The notes under the pieces were generated by a model, which had not been told where the DNA came from, made no database searches, and saw nothing but the letters and a program-made list of their open reading frames with translations. A stretch of 64,000 nt of DNA, from NCBI RefSeq assembly GCF_900156375.1, contig NZ_FTNK01000009.1:209335-273334 (forward strand), read 5' to 3'. Each line of letters starts with the position of its first letter. Within the stretch, counting starts at the first letter, position 1. Position numbers and translations under genes: made by a program. Shown here piece after piece: positions 27,301 to 35,559 of this stretch. The DNA comes from Paenibacillus macquariensis. Its GTDB lineage: Bacteria; Bacillota; Bacilli; Paenibacillales; Paenibacillaceae.

Positions 27301-28525
27301 TTCTTCATCGAACAACGATAACAACAATGGTAATGGCGGTAACAACAATAATGGTAGCGGTGGCAACAATAGCAATAATAGTAGTAATGGAGCTGGTTCA
27401 AGTGTTGGAGTAACCAACCCGACTACATCCAATAGGATAGTCATCACCGACGCTGATCTTAAGAATAAGAACCTATATCCAATATCAACGGATACAGCTG
27501 AGTTGGTGTTCCCGGTAAATGCCAGCAATCTCCTCGGCGATAATAGCTTTAAGCTACAGGGTAATGGTATGCAATTAAACTTACCTTCAAGCCTATTCAA
27601 AGCTGCTATGAAAGAGGGATCCAACGGAGGGTTAACTTTCTCTTGGTCTAATGCTGATGTTCCGAATGTTGAATTGAAACAATGGATGAGTCAAGCGAAT
27701 ATGCCAGATTCCGTAAACATGAATGTAGCATCTAAAGCCCACATCATCACGGTTAGCGTGAAAGATGGAAGCTCGCAAAGTACACCAGTCCAGTTGATGG
27801 ACCCCGTACATGCAGTATTCTCATATAAGTCGGATGCTAAGAAATCATTGCTAGGTGTGTATCAAAGACTGAGCGACGGAACGATCAAGTACATCGGTGG
27901 CCAAGTAACATCCAATGGAATCGAGGCGGATGTAACGCTAAACGGGCAATATATCGTGATGACCTATGAAAAGAATTACAAGGATGTTAATGGAACACAT
28001 TGGGCTTTAGATGCTATTCAAGCATTAACCGCCAAACATATTGCTGAAGGTACGAGCGAGGATTATTTCGAACCATCCCGTAGCATCACGCGAGCAGAGT
28101 TCGTTGCTTTATTGGTTAGATCTCTGAATATTCCGTTGCAAGGTTCGCAAAATTTCTCGGATGTCTCTAAAGATACATGGTATGCAACCTATGTAGGGGC
28201 AGCGGTGAAAGCAGGCTGGGTAAATGGACAACAAGGCGACAAATTCGCTCCAGAAGCACCCATTTCAAGAGAAGAAATGACGGTTCTGCTTGCCCGGGCC
28301 TATAGTTTTCTGAAGGGGAATGATGCAACGGTGAGTATGCCTAAGTATACGGATGCAACGAAATTGTCTGCTTGGTCTGTCTCCGCCGTTCAACAGATGT
28401 CTTCTATCGGCATCATAAAAGGAGCAAGTAACGGTAAGTTTGAGCCACAGCGCTCAGCTACTCGTGCAGAGTCCGTTCAAGTGATTGTGAATTTGTTGAA
28501 TACATTGGGAGGTGTGACTGAGTAA
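24305..28525 (+). CDS. Giant S-layer-anchored protein with two LamG-like domains, Ig-like repeats and three SLH domains
   Basis: 1406 residues. In order: signal peptide (to ~30, SHAA), LamG-like fold (~40-245), two FN3-like modules (~255-435), a second LamG-like fold (~445-650), four Big2-type Ig-like repeats (~655-1000, 'I..VTENGLITPLQAGSA' pattern), a Gly/Asn/Ser linker, a pre-SLH module ending NGQYIVMTYEK, and three SLH domains (~1225-1406). No catalytic site is seen; LamG folds commonly bind glycans. ATG 24305 is at good distance from TAGGAG; ATG 24299 would be too close. It overlaps the permease and the next gene and probably binds secondary wall polymer. Confidence 0.9.
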   Translation: MFNRNVKKVLSSVMVLTIAMQLAIWPAPVSHAASGCSAPVADLVDFDFNDSMTDDKSPRNVDGTAFGNPSIVYEPALGKKVLSLNGNGQFIMIPDSAALDITGPFTMLIQFSTSSLTGEKGLFGKTQAGGYGLEVNPNKIESWNYIGGAYRKLASPALVANKYYDAAIVYTGTQHTLYVDGKVVATEARTGAVSTNDVPLAIGTDPQTATTGQLHFTGKIGYAKMFNKGLTADELQCYYDTTGIMADHQIPTWGTGSQVTGVQIDPTNYILNWTAAADDKGITQYRVYRNGSLISTVAGNLTSYSFREMLPGEKGSFKIEAGDAAGNWTTDGPSFQYDIPGTLWPTSQSLTLTPMGLTSLKIEWPAAFDEQVITQYRVYLDGTLLSTHPSSEHQTTLQAIPPGTTHTIEVEAGTASGIWATGRLTNTLTMPGFDIVAPVGMNPDLLDLSFEQAVIEDKSILHNDVLTDQDPNLYFHPAFNKRVLDVDGSYYARIPHQEALSPMYLTLATSFMLDDLYRNQTLIGKTNHSDYTLEFNPITKKLEAWFLIRKINGQESYVIVESKDTITTQQVYYATATYDGATAKLYLNGTLVGSKPITGVVAGARKVDLLIGANAAGDGAKNYMDGKIGFVHLYSKVLEAASVKDLYDRMTSVAPVTISALRWEVPQEIYVGTTEQAKIILVASDGSERVAESGISYKSLTPNIATVTENGLITPLQAGSAVLKATFEGVSANVSITVKNKIPQSLTIVGPSVVRTGEQADLSLYVNYDNGESEMLTSGNVYSSNQPSIATISPEGKLTALKEGKAIIHAESLGMNADLRVQVVGGASEIKSLKFTGPLMLYVGQKGSTVLNAVYSDNSEITITQDVRYESDNPSVASIDAVTGVIEAVQAGSAYISAIYQGYEVGYGVTVQQPKLRSVRITGTLTTIRTGDSFDLKAEALYSDDSVVDITKAANWSIANESLIKMKEPGSFTALIPGKTMITAVYNDMISNYEMTIEPSSSNNDNNNGNGGNNNNGSGGNNSNNSSNGAGSSVGVTNPTTSNRIVITDADLKNKNLYPISTDTAELVFPVNASNLLGDNSFKLQGNGMQLNLPSSLFKAAMKEGSNGGLTFSWSNADVPNVELKQWMSQANMPDSVNMNVASKAHIITVSVKDGSSQSTPVQLMDPVHAVFSYKSDAKKSLLGVYQRLSDGTIKYIGGQVTSNGIEADVTLNGQYIVMTYEKNYKDVNGTHWALDAIQALTAKHIAEGTSEDYFEPSRSITRAEFVALLVRSLNIPLQGSQNFSDVSKDTWYATYVGAAVKAGWVNGQQGDKFAPEAPISREEMTVLLARAYSFLKGNDATVSMPKYTDATKLSAWSVSAVQQMSSIGIIKGASNGKFEPQRSATRAESVQVIVNLLNTLGGVTE

Positions 28526-31500
28526 TGACAACTTTTCCTCGAGCAAAAAAATATGTAGGCATGTTCATGGCTCTACTGATGGCCTGTCAATTAACATTAA
28601 ACGTCCAAAGTCCACAGGCTTATGCAAGCAGTTCATCGAAGATTTCAGACTGGGCGGATTCTAATCGCAACTATAGAATGAAGCTTTCTTTTGACAACAT
28701 CGCATCTAATGAAAACTTACTGAATTTCTCGGTTCCCGTACGATTGGATACCTCCAAGATTGATTATGCCGTGACGGGACCTACGGACCTACAATTTTAT
28801 GATGAAGATCAGTTAACAGTACTACCCTATGAGGTTGAGAAATGGGACGCGCAAGGTGAAAGCATTGTCTGGGTAAAAGTACCCCAAATTGATGGCAAAT
28901 CAAGCACGGATCATATGTGGTTGTATTATGGTGGAAGTTCAAAGGCAGTCAACAATGCCAAGCAAGTATGGGATCCGAGTTATTTACTCGTCTATCATTT
29001 CGGAGAGAGAATCGAAGATTACTACACCAAGCCATCCGCAGTGAAACAATTTCAGGACTCCACCGCAAACAATAATATAGGCTTAAGACAAAGTGTAGGG
29101 GCGACTGAAAGTGGTACTTCTTACAGTTTGGAAGGGCAAGATCCCAAATATAATCGCATTGGCAAATACTACGAAAGTCATCGTGGTGGGATTCGGTCGA
29201 CGAACGGGAATGTCGGAGATGGAGAGAAACAAATGACCATTGGAGGTTGGGTTCGTGCAAATGAGTACGAGTTGAAGCAAAACTACTATGTGATATCCCG
29301 GGCACGCGACGGTGACAATGCCAATGAAGCCTTCTCGATCAGGATAAACGGTGGGAAATGGAAGGCGAACGTGTATACCAATAGTGTTGACTCTGCTGTG
29401 AACGGATATGCACCCACGGGAGAGATGGATGCTGGAACGGTCGATGCGAATTGGACTTATTTATCTCTTACCTATGATAGCACCAAAGCAAGCAATAACT
29501 TAAAGTTATACAGAGATGGGGTTGAGGTAGCTTCCACAACAAGGGAGGGAGCTATTATTAAAACCTCGGGGGCGGCCTCACCTTTGACGATAGGAAAGGC
29601 CTCTGATGCAGGAATGACGGGTGGCGCATTCCATGGTGGCGTGGATGAAGTCAGAGTATCGCGTGCAGCCAGAAGTGCAGACTGGATCCAAGCTGAGTAT
29701 GCGAGTATGACGGATTCGTTCCTCCTCTATGGAACGAAAGAGTCGCAAAATTCAGAATTAATTATGACCTTGTTGCAACCGAAAGACGGTGAGGTCTACT
29801 ATTCCCCTGAATTAAGCTTTACGGGCATCCTCAACAAGCCTTCTAAAGTGACGTATACGTTAAACGGAGGACAGCCTGTTGAGACGGACACGGATGCATC
29901 AGGTCTGATCCAGGTTAATTTGACTGGGCTCAAGAGTGGTGTTCAACAGTTGAATGTAAAGGCTGTATCTCTTTCGGATACCAACGAGACGACAGAGAAG
30001 ACGGTTAACTTCAGCATTGACGGTTCAGCGTTAAGCCCAATGGTGACGCCATCTGGACAGTCAGGTACACTCACACAGCAATCGAATGCTGTTCCGCTAC
30101 AAGTGCAGGTAAACGACCCAACGGGTGACCCGGTAGACGTCGAATTTTATGAGAAGGACATTAAATTAACGAAGGATTTCTCATCCAAGATCAGCACTGA
30201 TGTGGCGTATGATCGTACGAATAGTATGACAGCGCCAGCGAATACGACCATTACGAGTGAGACGCAATTGTCCTCAAAGGGTTACGATCAAATTGCCGCT
30301 GAGGATAACGAATATTTTAACAGTCGTTCTTTGAGCAACTACCCTTATCAGCGTTTTGATCTGAGCGTATCGGAAGATCTGAAGGGTATCAATAAGCTGG
30401 AGGTCGTTTGGAAAGGGCATACCAACGAGAAGATGATGATGTATGCATGGAATAACACCAACAGTCGCTGGGAGTTAATCGGATCAGGAAACGGCTCTGA
30501 AGATCAGAAAGATTTTAAGATAAAAGGAACGCTAAATACGGCAACGATGATTAACAGCACAACCAAAGTAGGTAAATTATATGTTGCCTCGACACAGCGT
30601 GATATATCTAAGCCAGCGAAAATTCCGAATCGCTCAGACTATGACTTTTCATTCGTATGGATGACGGATACGCAGTATCAGTCGGAATCTTTTCCACATA
30701 TTTTCGATAAAGAAACGCAATGGATAGCTGATCATAAAGATGAGTTAGGTATTAAATATGTGGCCCATACGGGGGACATCGTTAATACGGCAACAGCACA
30801 ATCCCAATGGATTAATGCAGACCACAGTATGAAAATACTTGACGATGCTAATGTGCCATATGGCGTCATTCAAGGAAATCATGATGTTAATGCCTACTAC
30901 TTTGATTATTTCGGTCAATCGAGGTTTGCTAACAAGCCTTACTATGCAGGAAATACGAACAATAACAAAAACCATTATGACTTGATTTCGGCGAACGGAA
31001 CCGACTTCATCATTATGTATCTGGGTTGGGGTTACACCCAGTCGGATATGGATTGGGCGAACGGAATTTTACAGCAATATAAAGATAGAAAAGCGATCTT
31101 AGCTGTCCACGAATATCTCTATTATGATTCAGGTAACTATGGAACCGACGATGTTGTGGATGCCGTGGATTTGATGAACAAAGTGGTAGCACCCAATAGC
31201 AATGTATTCATGGTGCTTTGCGGCCATCATCAAGCTGCCATATACAATGTGAAGCGCATCGGAGGAAAAGTCGTCTATGAAAATTTACACGATTATCAAG
31301 ATGTAGCGCTCGGAGGTGCGGCTTCATTCCGAATGATGTATTTCAATATGAAGGATCAAGAGTTATATATGGTTCCGTATTCGGCAGTGACCAATGAGAA
31401 CACGGGGTACTTTCAGTCTAAGTTCGAAGCATATACGATTCCATTAAACCCACGCCAAGGGAATATTGAGTTGGCTACGGATTATATAGGAGTTCAGGGA

Positions 31501-33702
31501 AGCCAGATCAACTCACTTGGCAAGGTACCGGCGGTTGATGGGAGAGCAGAGTTTGTGTGGAATAACAGACAAGCTGGACAACCCTATACTTGGTATGCGC
31601 AAGCTTCCGATTCCGTTAATACAACGAAATCGGAAGAACGCAGCTTTACAATTCAAGCATCGGTTATTGAATCTCTTCGTCTTAAAGGGCTTGCTCCTAT
31701 GAGTGTGGGCGAGCAGTTGCATTCGGTCGTGGAAGCTGTATATTCGGATGGGAGCATAACATTAGACGTACCGAATATGGTATTTACAAGCAGTCAACCG
31801 GAGATCGCAGAGGTTGATACTGATGGTGTTGTGACTGCCAAACAAGATGGAGAAACGTTAATTACCGTAAATTCAGGGCGTTTATCCGCATCCTATAAAC
31901 TATTAGTAACATCGGATGTGATTGCTCAACCAGATATGCAGTCCATTCGCTTGGACAACCTGAACAATGTGAAGGTAGGAGAGACGCTTCAAGCTGTAGT
32001 CACAGCGCAATATACCGATCAAACGGAGCAAACGTTGTTGGGTCCAGGGATTCCAGCGGTTGAAGGAATAACATTGTTATCGGCAGACCCTACCGTTGTT
32101 TCCGTTGATGTAGGATCTGGTGTGTTAACGGCGCTGAAAGAGGGGTCTACAGTAGTCTCCGCAACATATGGCGTATTTCAGAGTACAGTTCAGTTGATGG
32201 TGACGGCTGATGCAGGGACGGAGCAGCCTAAGCCAGTGCTTCAATCCCTACAAATTTATGGTGCCAATAAACTAAATGTAAACGATGGAACACAATTGAA
32301 ATTGTCCGCACAATACAGTGACGGAAGTCAACAAATGGTTTCCGAAGATGTTCAGTATAGTAGTAGTAATGCAGCTGTAGTGACTGTCGACGCAACAGGA
32401 GTAGTTAAAGCGTTAAGTAAAGGAAAAGCGAGCATCACCGCATATTTCGGAACCTTAATGGCATCGTTTGACATTGAAGTCATCAACAGAGAAGGTAATG
32501 GTTCAAATAGCGGAGGCGGAGGGAACGGTGGGAATGGTGGGAACGGAAATTCAGGTGCTGTTGTGACACCTAATGTACCTAGCCAGAATCAAGAATCAAT
32601 TCAAGTGGTTAAACCTAAGGATCTCAAACCAGGCAGTAGTCTTAAATCAGTGAGTGTTACGATTCCCGATTCTAAGACAGAAGTTCAGATCCCTTATTCG
32701 TTAGCTGATATTAGTGCAGAGCTAATTGATGTTGTGTTTCCATGGGGGACGGTTCAAGTTGCAAGGTCCGAGCTTGAAGAAGTCGGAAAGGGAATGTCCA
32801 AGGAACAACAAGCGAAGGCGCAATTAACCATATCCTATCATCCGATTACCGATGATTTAGATGCAACATTGAAATCGCAAGGTGCAGCAGCTATTCGTTT
32901 AATGTCACCTATGGTTAGCATTCTCTGGGCATCTTCTGAAGGCTCGAATCAAATCGTACAAGATCGTAAGATTCAAATTTCTGCACCCGTTAAGGAAAAT
33001 ATGAATGGGAAACGTATAGGACTGTATAACATTTTTGACGAGAGTAATATGAGACTTACGGATTTTGATACGATTTTAAAGGACAAACAAGGATCCTATA
33101 AGATTGTGGGCAATGGTCAATATATGATCTTGGAGTATGAAGCGAAATATGCCGATCTCAATAAGCACTGGGCCGAAACTGCTGTTGTTGATCTAAGTGC
33201 GCGAGACTTATTCCGAGATTTCATTGAAGGGTCTACGTTTAGCGAAAGTCCGCTCCAGTTCAAACCCAATGTAACCATGACACGTGCGGAGACCGCCGCT
33301 CTTCTTGCTCGTGCATCAGGATTATCGGGTAGCGCAGAGCCTTCGTTTACGGATGTGAAAAAAGGAATGTGGTACAACAACGACCTTTCTGCAGCAGCTA
33401 CATCCGGGCTAGTACAAGGGGTTAACCAGAATACATTCATGCCGGATGGAAACGTCACACGGGAACAATTTGCGGTGATGCTTGTACGTGCTTGGAAGTT
33501 AACCCATAAGGAAAGCCCTGTGCTTGGTACAACGAAATATAAGGATAACAAATCGATAAGTTCTTGGGCGCAAGCTTCAATAGATCAGGCAACAGCACTT
33601 CATTTACTGAAGGGACAAACAAACGGGAATTTTGCTCCAAAAGGTTTAGTAACCCGAGCGGAAGCCGCTCAAGCGATCCACAACCTACTTGAATCTTTGT
33701 AG
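28525..33702 (+). CDS. Giant S-layer-anchored calcineurin-like phosphoesterase
   Basis: 1725 residues. In order: signal peptide, DUF2341-like module (~45-140), LamG-like fold (~150-395), Ig-like and jelly-roll-like parts (~405-690), metallophosphoesterase (~705-960), Big2-type repeats (~1045-1315), a Gly/Asn linker, a pre-SLH module and three SLH domains (~1545-1725). Phosphoesterase motifs are complete: MTDTQY, HTGDIVN, IQGNHDVN, VHEYLY and CGHHQ, implying a two-metal site. The ATG overlaps the preceding stop (TAATG). It is expected on the cell surface, cleaving phosphoesters. Its substrate is unknown; the operon suggests phosphonate esters or phosphoethanolamine-type polymers. Confidence 0.9.
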   Translation: MTTFPRAKKYVGMFMALLMACQLTLNVQSPQAYASSSSKISDWADSNRNYRMKLSFDNIASNENLLNFSVPVRLDTSKIDYAVTGPTDLQFYDEDQLTVLPYEVEKWDAQGESIVWVKVPQIDGKSSTDHMWLYYGGSSKAVNNAKQVWDPSYLLVYHFGERIEDYYTKPSAVKQFQDSTANNNIGLRQSVGATESGTSYSLEGQDPKYNRIGKYYESHRGGIRSTNGNVGDGEKQMTIGGWVRANEYELKQNYYVISRARDGDNANEAFSIRINGGKWKANVYTNSVDSAVNGYAPTGEMDAGTVDANWTYLSLTYDSTKASNNLKLYRDGVEVASTTREGAIIKTSGAASPLTIGKASDAGMTGGAFHGGVDEVRVSRAARSADWIQAEYASMTDSFLLYGTKESQNSELIMTLLQPKDGEVYYSPELSFTGILNKPSKVTYTLNGGQPVETDTDASGLIQVNLTGLKSGVQQLNVKAVSLSDTNETTEKTVNFSIDGSALSPMVTPSGQSGTLTQQSNAVPLQVQVNDPTGDPVDVEFYEKDIKLTKDFSSKISTDVAYDRTNSMTAPANTTITSETQLSSKGYDQIAAEDNEYFNSRSLSNYPYQRFDLSVSEDLKGINKLEVVWKGHTNEKMMMYAWNNTNSRWELIGSGNGSEDQKDFKIKGTLNTATMINSTTKVGKLYVASTQRDISKPAKIPNRSDYDFSFVWMTDTQYQSESFPHIFDKETQWIADHKDELGIKYVAHTGDIVNTATAQSQWINADHSMKILDDANVPYGVIQGNHDVNAYYFDYFGQSRFANKPYYAGNTNNNKNHYDLISANGTDFIIMYLGWGYTQSDMDWANGILQQYKDRKAILAVHEYLYYDSGNYGTDDVVDAVDLMNKVVAPNSNVFMVLCGHHQAAIYNVKRIGGKVVYENLHDYQDVALGGAASFRMMYFNMKDQELYMVPYSAVTNENTGYFQSKFEAYTIPLNPRQGNIELATDYIGVQGSQINSLGKVPAVDGRAEFVWNNRQAGQPYTWYAQASDSVNTTKSEERSFTIQASVIESLRLKGLAPMSVGEQLHSVVEAVYSDGSITLDVPNMVFTSSQPEIAEVDTDGVVTAKQDGETLITVNSGRLSASYKLLVTSDVIAQPDMQSIRLDNLNNVKVGETLQAVVTAQYTDQTEQTLLGPGIPAVEGITLLSADPTVVSVDVGSGVLTALKEGSTVVSATYGVFQSTVQLMVTADAGTEQPKPVLQSLQIYGANKLNVNDGTQLKLSAQYSDGSQQMVSEDVQYSSSNAAVVTVDATGVVKALSKGKASITAYFGTLMASFDIEVINREGNGSNSGGGGNGGNGGNGNSGAVVTPNVPSQNQESIQVVKPKDLKPGSSLKSVSVTIPDSKTEVQIPYSLADISAELIDVVFPWGTVQVARSELEEVGKGMSKEQQAKAQLTISYHPITDDLDATLKSQGAAAIRLMSPMVSILWASSEGSNQIVQDRKIQISAPVKENMNGKRIGLYNIFDESNMRLTDFDTILKDKQGSYKIVGNGQYMILEYEAKYADLNKHWAETAVVDLSARDLFRDFIEGSTFSESPLQFKPNVTMTRAETAALLARASGLSGSAEPSFTDVKKGMWYNNDLSAAATSGLVQGVNQNTFMPDGNVTREQFAVMLVRAWKLTHKESPVLGTTKYKDNKSISSWAQASIDQATALHLLKGQTNGNFAPKGLVTRAEAAQAIHNLLESL

Positions 33703-33760
33703 TAACCAGATATACTTAGTTGTATTATGTTTATTATTTACGAAGACAGGTGGTAAACGG

Positions 33761-34540
33761 ATGTCTCTATTGGCAAAAGAACGACAAGATCTGATCATGC
33801 AATACTTAATTCAAGACGGCAAAGTCAAAGTAATTCCGCTTGCCGATGAACTTGGCGTTACGACAGAGACGATTCGACGTGATTTAGACTTTTTGGAATC
33901 CGAAGGCCATTTACGCAGAGTTCACGGCGGCGCCGTACGCTCTGCATATGAGTATGGAGAGCCTACCTTTGAGCAACGTGAGACGATTAATGTTGAAGGT
34001 AAGCAGAGAATCGGCGAGATTGCCGCTTCCTTAATTCAAGATGGTGATATGATCGCATTGGACGTAGGAACGACAATGATCGAAATGGTGAAGTCGATTC
34101 GAGGGAAAAAGAACATTACCGTGTTAACGAATTCCTTGGCTGTTGGCGTTCATTTGTCGGAAGCTTTGAGCAGAGGGCGGTTTACCGGGAAAGTTATCTT
34201 TCTAGGTGGTGAGTTGAATCCCGAACAGAACTCAATTACAGGACCGCTGTGCGAGAATATGTTGCAGGATTTCCATCTGGACAAAGCATTTCTGTCGGTA
34301 GGCGGCGTTTCGTTGAAGACAGGGATTACGGACTACGATATTAACGAATCCCATATTTCAAAAATGTTCTCAAATGCTGCAAGTCAGACGATTGTTCTAG
34401 CCGATCATTCCAAAATCGGGGTTCAGGCTTTCTCTAAAATTATGCCGTTCCATGCAGTAGATATTATCGTGTCAGATGTAAGCTGCCCAGAAGATTGGGA
34501 AGATGAGCTAATGAAAATTGACCTTCGTTGGATCAACTAA
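33761..34540 (+). CDS. DeoR-family transcriptional regulator (copy 2)
   Basis: 259 residues. HTH (DLIMQYLIQDGKVKVIPLADELGVTTETIRRDLDFLES), signature HLRRVHGGAV, and a DeoRC effector domain (ALDVGTTMIEM, LTNSLAVG, IFLGGEL, LADHSKIGV). Domain layout and position, directly after a PhnSTU-type transporter cassette, parallel the DeoR gene at 12597. GGTGG precedes ATG 33761; the longer frame from 33689 has no ribosome site. It is probably the last gene of the Pho-box operon that starts at 20283 (58-base gap, no terminator before it). Confidence 0.88.
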   Translation: MSLLAKERQDLIMQYLIQDGKVKVIPLADELGVTTETIRRDLDFLESEGHLRRVHGGAVRSAYEYGEPTFEQRETINVEGKQRIGEIAASLIQDGDMIALDVGTTMIEMVKSIRGKKNITVLTNSLAVGVHLSEALSRGRFTGKVIFLGGELNPEQNSITGPLCENMLQDFHLDKAFLSVGGVSLKTGITDYDINESHISKMFSNAASQTIVLADHSKIGVQAFSKIMPFHAVDIIVSDVSCPEDWEDELMKIDLRWIN

Positions 34541-34562
34541 TCTATATTGTGTATGGTACATG

Positions 34563-34607
34563 AAATGCCGCTCTTTCATCCAAGATGAAGGAGCGGCATT
34601 TTTTATT
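34563..34607 (+). terminator. Intrinsic terminator after second DeoR gene
   Basis: AAATGCCGCTC pairs with GAGCGGCATTT, with further pairing of CATC/GATG inside, followed by TTTTTATT. Confidence 0.9.
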
Positions 34608-34653
34608 ACTTTAATGTCTCAATCTTTGTTTTTGTTGTATTTCGTGTTCATCA

Positions 34654-35445
34654 TTACAATGAAAGCAACAGGGGATGAAGCTCACTTAGCGACAATGCTT
34701 CACGTGTGGGATGTATATGGTCGGGTCTAGAGGCATTGGAACGGTTTATCCAAATACTTTGGATACCCGAACGATTAGCCCCGAGTATATCTGTGTACAG
34801 GTTATCTCCGACCATCACGGCTTCATCCGGGTTTATTTCGAGTAAATCGATGGCATGACGGAATATGGATTCTGAAGGTTTGCCTTCTCCGAAATTGCCG
34901 GAAATTACGATATGTTCAAAGAAAGAAGCCAGTTCTGGAACGCTGTCCACTTTCTCTTGCTGTAGATCGGGGGTTCCGTTGGTCAATAGGAGAAGGCGGT
35001 ACTTGGAACGAAGCAGAGTAAGCGTTTCGAACATGTCATCATAAATAAATGATCTTTTTCTGCGCTCTCGGGGATAGCGTACAGCAAGAACGGAAGCTAA
35101 GTCTGGATTATATTGACCTGAGCTTTGAAGTGCCGCATTCCATGCGTTAAATCGATAGATCGGGGCTTCAATCCTCATCTTCTCTAACATCGGATGGGAT
35201 CCTAAGTCGAATCGAGCCCAAAGTGCCTCTAGTGCCGTGACTTCAATCGAACTAGCGAAATCAAAGAAATTGGAAGTGGCGAATTGTAGCTCGGCTTCTC
35301 GGATGACGTCATGTTTAAGTTGATCGGGAGAAATCGCTGAAATATCACTCGATGCAAAGAGACAAGTCGCGTCTAAAGCTTCATCATTCGAGCGTTCGTC
35401 CCAATAAAGTGTATTATCCAAATCAAAAATGATTGCTTTTATCAT
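34654..35445 (-). CDS. HAD-superfamily hydrolase (subfamily IA)
   Basis: 263 residues. Motif I IIFDLDNTLYW (DxDxT), motif II LLLTNGTPD, motif III lysine in EGKPSE and motif IV MVGDNLYTDILGA, with a helical C1 cap. It likely dephosphorylates a small phosphorylated metabolite. The PhnX-type Schiff-base lysine motif is absent, so it is not a second phosphonatase. It is convergent with the DeoR gene and has its own AT-rich upstream region. Substrate unknown. Confidence 0.85.
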   Translation of the reverse strand: MIKAIIFDLDNTLYWDERSNDEALDATCLFASSDISAISPDQLKHDVIREAELQFATSNFFDFASSIEVTALEALWARFDLGSHPMLEKMRIEAPIYRFNAWNAALQSSGQYNPDLASVLAVRYPRERRKRSFIYDDMFETLTLLRSKYRLLLLTNGTPDLQQEKVDSVPELASFFEHIVISGNFGEGKPSESIFRHAIDLLEINPDEAVMVGDNLYTDILGANRSGIQSIWINRSNASRPDHIHPTREALSLSELHPLLLSL

Positions 35446-35559
35446 ATGGTTTTGTATCGCCTTTCTTGTTGTTTATTCTTTATTATTAATAAAAATATCT
35501 TTGTTGTCAATGGAAAAACAACATTAAAATGCATGTATTTTAAATATAGAAATATAAAT

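Noticed and set aside
27305..27400. AAC/GGT-rich repetitive stretch as a CRISPR-like or minisatellite array
   Set aside because: It is in frame inside the SLH protein and encodes a plain Gly/Asn/Ser linker; no regular spacer pattern.
28949..33551. Long open frames on the minus strand inside the phosphoesterase gene
   Set aside because: They lack ribosome sites and protein-like composition and are fully antisense to a gene with clear domains.
34654..35445. HAD hydrolase as a second phosphonoacetaldehyde hydrolase
   Set aside because: It lacks the MGLxK Schiff-base lysine motif and the aromatic FDWAGT nucleophile motif of PhnX.
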